Positions 60,857 through 64,000 of a stretch of 64,000 nt of DNA are shown here, in pieces. This DNA comes from Deinococcus hopiensis KR-140 (GTDB lineage: Bacteria > Deinococcota > Deinococci > Deinococcales > Deinococcaceae). The DNA lies in NCBI RefSeq assembly GCF_900176165.1, contig NZ_FWWU01000009.1, positions 338,501 to 402,500 on the forward strand. Reading direction: 5' to 3'. Position numbers and translations under genes: made by a program. How positions within the stretch are numbered: the stretch's first letter is position 1; each line of letters starts with the position of its first letter. Below the pieces are notes generated by a model, which saw only the letters and a program-made list of their open reading frames with translations, ran no database searches and had not been told where the DNA came from.

Positions 60857-61240
60857 TTCACGTCCTCCAACGAGGTGTGGTACCTGTTGATCTCGGCCGT
60901 CTGGCCCCGAATGATGGTCGTGACGAGCTTACGCAGTTTGGCGCTCTTCTTCCGGGTAAATCCGGGCTTCGCCATCTCGACCGCGCCCTGGCGATGCGCG
61001 ATCATCGGGGTCAGAAACCAGCGGTCCCAGGCCCACCTGGGGTGGCCCCCACCTTGCGCCACACCTCCATTTGAGCGGTCCCCCGACGCTGCGCTGTAAT
61101 CACCCGCTGGACTCCCGCCTTTACCCGGATATCCCCGCCTGCCGCGAACTCCGACTTCGCCATACCCACGGTTTCCCGGTGGTGGGCGATCACGCGCCCA
61201 GAAACGCCTGAGCGAAGGCCTGTCCTGGAGGTCCTTCAAC
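60853..61240 (-). pseudogene. Degraded DUF305 gene
   Basis: DUF305 proteins have two repeats with HHxxAxxMA-type motifs and are often found with copper genes. Here the first repeat (MIAHHRETVGMAKSEFAAGG, VQRVITAQRRGTAQMEVWRK) and second repeat (AWDRWFLTPMIAHRQGAVEM, LRKLVTTIIRGQTAEINRYH) are in different frames, and the start is in a third. The second HH is HR. It is not functional. Confidence 0.65.
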
Positions 61241-61320
61241 CCGCTGGGAGGACGCAGGGAAGAGGGGCGATGTTCCGCGTGCCTGCCCATGTGCTTGTGT
61301 CCACCTGTCAGCGGCGCGAC

Positions 61321-61530
61321 TCACCGCTGGTTTGCCACCGCCGCTCCGTACCCTTCCTCGGTCACGGCGGTGATCAGCGCCTGCGTCCCGGCATCGCCCT
61401 GCACAGTGGCCTTGCCGCCCTCCAGGTCCACCCGCACGCCCTGCACACCGGGCACGTCGCCCAGGGCCTTCTCAACGGCCTTCACGCAGTGGCCGCAGCT
61501 CATTCCGCTGATGTTCAGTTCCGTGGTCAT
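61321..61530 (-). CDS. copZ: Heavy-metal-associated (HMA) copper chaperone, CopZ-like
   Basis: A 69-residue ferredoxin-like HMA protein with the metal site GMSCGHCVKAVEKAL and the conserved VxVDLEGGKATVQ strand. Such proteins carry Cu(I) to efflux ATPases. ATG 61530 lies 6 nt from TACCCT (61537-61542, plus strand). It is first in a series of which the next two genes (DUF305, csoR-like) are broken. Other metals are possible. Confidence 0.9.
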   Translation of the reverse strand: MTTELNISGMSCGHCVKAVEKALGDVPGVQGVRVDLEGGKATVQGDAGTQALITAVTEEGYGAAVANQR

Positions 61531-61616
61531 GGGGTTAGGGTAGACCCGGGTGGAGGGGGGGTCAAGGCGAGGAGGGGTGAGGCCCCGGGAAAAGCAGAAT
61601 TCCGAGCGCCTCACAA

Positions 61617-61723
61617 GGACTCCGGTTCATCCGTGATGAAGTCATGGGCCAACCCGAGCGGCGCAAGCAGGAAAAGTGGTCACGGAGAGGCGTGGAATCA
61701 CCGGAGCGGATGATCTGGAATCC
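61617..61723 (+). repeat. MITE-like repeat family II, copy C (107 bp)
   Basis: The ends are inverted repeats (GGACTCCGGTTCATCCG and, reading inward, GGATTCCAGATCATCCG; 14 of 17 match). The inner part shares GGGCCAACCCGAGCGG and ACGGAGAGGCGTGGAATCAC with the other copies. Confidence 0.78.
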
Positions 61724-61758
61724 GTATCACGCCTCAAACCCTGTTTCCCAGGGCACCC

Positions 61759-61968
61759 CTACCAGCGCCTCGCGCCCTGCTTCTTCATCCGCTTCTGGGC
61801 TTGCCCCAGCAGGAAGTCGAAGGCGCGGTCGCGTTTTCGGGCCTTGGTGTATTTGCCACGTCTCTTGCCCTGGCTACGCCGCATCAGCGTCAGGAGTTCG
61901 AGGGCGATGGGCGCATACATCATCACCTTGCCGAGGGTGCCGCCGGACCTGCTGCGGGGAGTCTTCAT
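61759..61968 (-). CDS. Small basic protein, 69 aa
   Basis: The frame from ATG 61968 encodes a very basic protein (QGKRRGKYTKARKRDR) with a hydrophobic middle (VMMYAPIALELLTLM). It could touch nucleic acid or membrane. The upstream region carries TAATACAGGGT, a plausible promoter, but no ribosome site. No family was recognised. Confidence 0.55.
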   Translation of the reverse strand: MKTPRSRSGGTLGKVMMYAPIALELLTLMRRSQGKRRGKYTKARKRDRAFDFLLGQAQKRMKKQGARRW

Positions 61969-62089
61969 ACCCTGTATTACGACACGACGCGCGGGAAAGT
62001 TGCTGAGGGGCGGCTCAAGTTTCCCCCGCGGCCGGCGTGTGTCCAGTCTCACGGAGCGGCGGGTGGGCTCTGCGGCCTACACTGCGTTC

Positions 62090-63268
<1,179 letters not shown>

Positions 63269-63288
63269 CGGTATGGAAAGGGGAGGTG

Positions 63289-63666
63289 TCAGGCGATCCA
63301 GCCTGGGCGCATCTCCTCTCCATCCTCTCGGAAAAACTGCATGCCGGTGGGCGAGACGATCAGCCACTCCGCGTCGGTGGAGCCGGTATTCACGATCTGG
63401 TGGGGTGTATGGGCCGGGACGATCAGCGTGTCCCCCGCGAGAAGTTCGCTCCGTTCTTCCCCGCTGCCCACCGTGACCCGGCCGGAGAGCAGCACGAGCA
63501 CTTCCTCACGGCTCTGGGTATGGGTGGGGTTGAAGCCGCCGGGAACCTGCCGCTGGCGAATCACCGTAACCTCGCCCGCGCCCAGGCGGGGCGTCGCCAG
63601 GGGCGTGACCCGGTTGCCATTGGGGGTATCTACCGTATGTTGCTGCTTGGTACGAAGAATATGCAT
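63289..63666 (-). CDS. Cupin domain protein
   Basis: A 125-residue single cupin with HTQSREEVLVLLSGRVTVG (motif 1 with the usual HxHx(n)E pattern reduced to THTQSREE), GDTLIVPAHTPHQIVNTG (motif 2). Metal-dependent enzyme or sensor, ligand unknown. AGGAGG precedes ATG 63666 by 5 nt. It is divergent from the MarR gene, which may control it. Confidence 0.88.
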   Translation of the reverse strand: MHILRTKQQHTVDTPNGNRVTPLATPRLGAGEVTVIRQRQVPGGFNPTHTQSREEVLVLLSGRVTVGSGEERSELLAGDTLIVPAHTPHQIVNTGSTDAEWLIVSPTGMQFFREDGEEMRPGWIA

Positions 63667-63700
63667 GGGAGCCTCCTGGCTGGCCTGCAGGCCGAACCAC

Positions 63701-63730
63701 CCAAATGGTAAAGTAACCTGTCCAAATGGT
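63701..63730. promoter_or_regulatory. Direct repeats CCAAATGGT in the cupin/marR intergenic region
   Basis: CCAAATGGT occurs at 63701-63709 and 63722-63730, 21 bp apart, i.e. two helix turns and on the same face. It is a plausible operator for the adjacent MarR regulator. Confidence 0.55.
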
Positions 63731-63748
63731 CAAGGAGGTTGACCAAAA

Positions 63749-64000
63749 ATGGAGAATGGACCCGATCCCGCTGCCCTTGAACAGGCCCGGCAGGCCCATG
63801 TGGGCCGCCGCCTGCACCGCGCGGCCCGCGCATACAACGTGCTGGCTCTCGAACAACTTCATGCGCGGGGGCATACGGCCCTGAGCCTGGCCCACACCAA
63901 CCTGCTGCCCCACCTGGGGACGGAGGGCACGCGCATCGTCACGCTGGCCGAGCGGGCCGGGATGACGAAGCAGGCCGCCAGTCAGCTGGTAGGCGAACTG
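63749..64000 (+). CDS. MarR-family regulator (5' part, cut by window end)
   Basis: The first 84 residues are visible from ATG 63749, which follows AAGGAGG by 10 nt. They include LAHTNLLPHLGTEGTRIVTL and AERAGMTKQAASQLVGEL, the winged-helix recognition helix typical of MarR proteins that bind DNA as dimers and release it on ligand binding. The wing and C terminus lie outside the window. Confidence 0.85.
   Translation, partial: MENGPDPAALEQARQAHVGRRLHRAARAYNVLALEQLHARGHTALSLAHTNLLPHLGTEGTRIVTLAERAGMTKQAASQLVGEL

Overview
The window is a high-GC bacterial chromosome segment that reads as Deinococcus. Supporting signs are the futalosine-pathway enzyme MqnC, a CbiX-type chelatase with the C-terminal cysteine domain first described in D. 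radiodurans DR2241, a csaB/DUF5693 pair typical of S-layer-bearing Deinococcus-Thermus, a zinc-finger-free topoisomerase I, and about twenty genes whose start codon lies only 6-9 nt downstream of a TANNNT box, the leaderless promoter design known in Deinococcus. The species cannot be named from the sequence alone.

Layout. 1-12.4 kb: amino-acid binding protein, hflX, a queF plus preQ0-transporter pair, tRNA-Ser, murJ, a DUF218 protein, topA and mqnC. 12.4-27.5 kb: small unknown genes, two adjacent MITE-like repeats, glgC, dusA, an AT-rich island, an MFS exporter, M42 peptidase and apaG divergently arranged 31 nt apart, an M14 carboxypeptidase lipoprotein, an orphan GAF-type histidine kinase, two frameshifted small genes, a TrmJ-like methyltransferase, an Asp/Glu racemase and a GNAT protein. 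27.6-35.9 kb: an accessory island lying between a 35-bp copy of a tRNA-Met 3' end and the intact tRNA-Met gene; it carries a four-PAS histidine kinase, an intact IS982-family element, MITE-like repeats and mostly decayed genes, with no integrase left. 36-45 kb: tRNA-Ala, -Val and -Ile2, a TrmB-type regulator, an ABC binding protein and permease without ATPase, glgA, a hydrolase, an alpha-amylase lipoprotein and catalase. 45-64 kb: a dead HIT gene, an NMN adenylyltransferase/Nudix fusion, the CbiX protein, an M20 peptidase, csaB/DUF5693, udk with a leucine-dehydrogenase-like gene, a catalytically dead E2-like protein, a broken IS701-like transposase, purA, folE, a decayed copper-type operon (copZ intact, DUF305 and csoR-like genes broken), an M20D amidohydrolase, and a cupin/MarR divergent pair.

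How the genes fit together. Housekeeping functions dominate: nucleotide synthesis (purA, udk, folE), queuosine salvage by import and reduction of preQ0, menaquinone synthesis, cell-wall building (murJ) and probable S-layer anchoring (csaB), glycogen synthesis and alpha-glucan degradation (glgC, glgA, amylase), and oxidative defence (catalase).

The most notable non-gene signals are a MITE-like family of exactly 125 bp present three times, a second family present three times, the tRNA-bounded island, and a high number of genes broken by single indels or an internal stop. The indels could be real erosion or assembly errors in G/C runs, so they deserve checking against reads.
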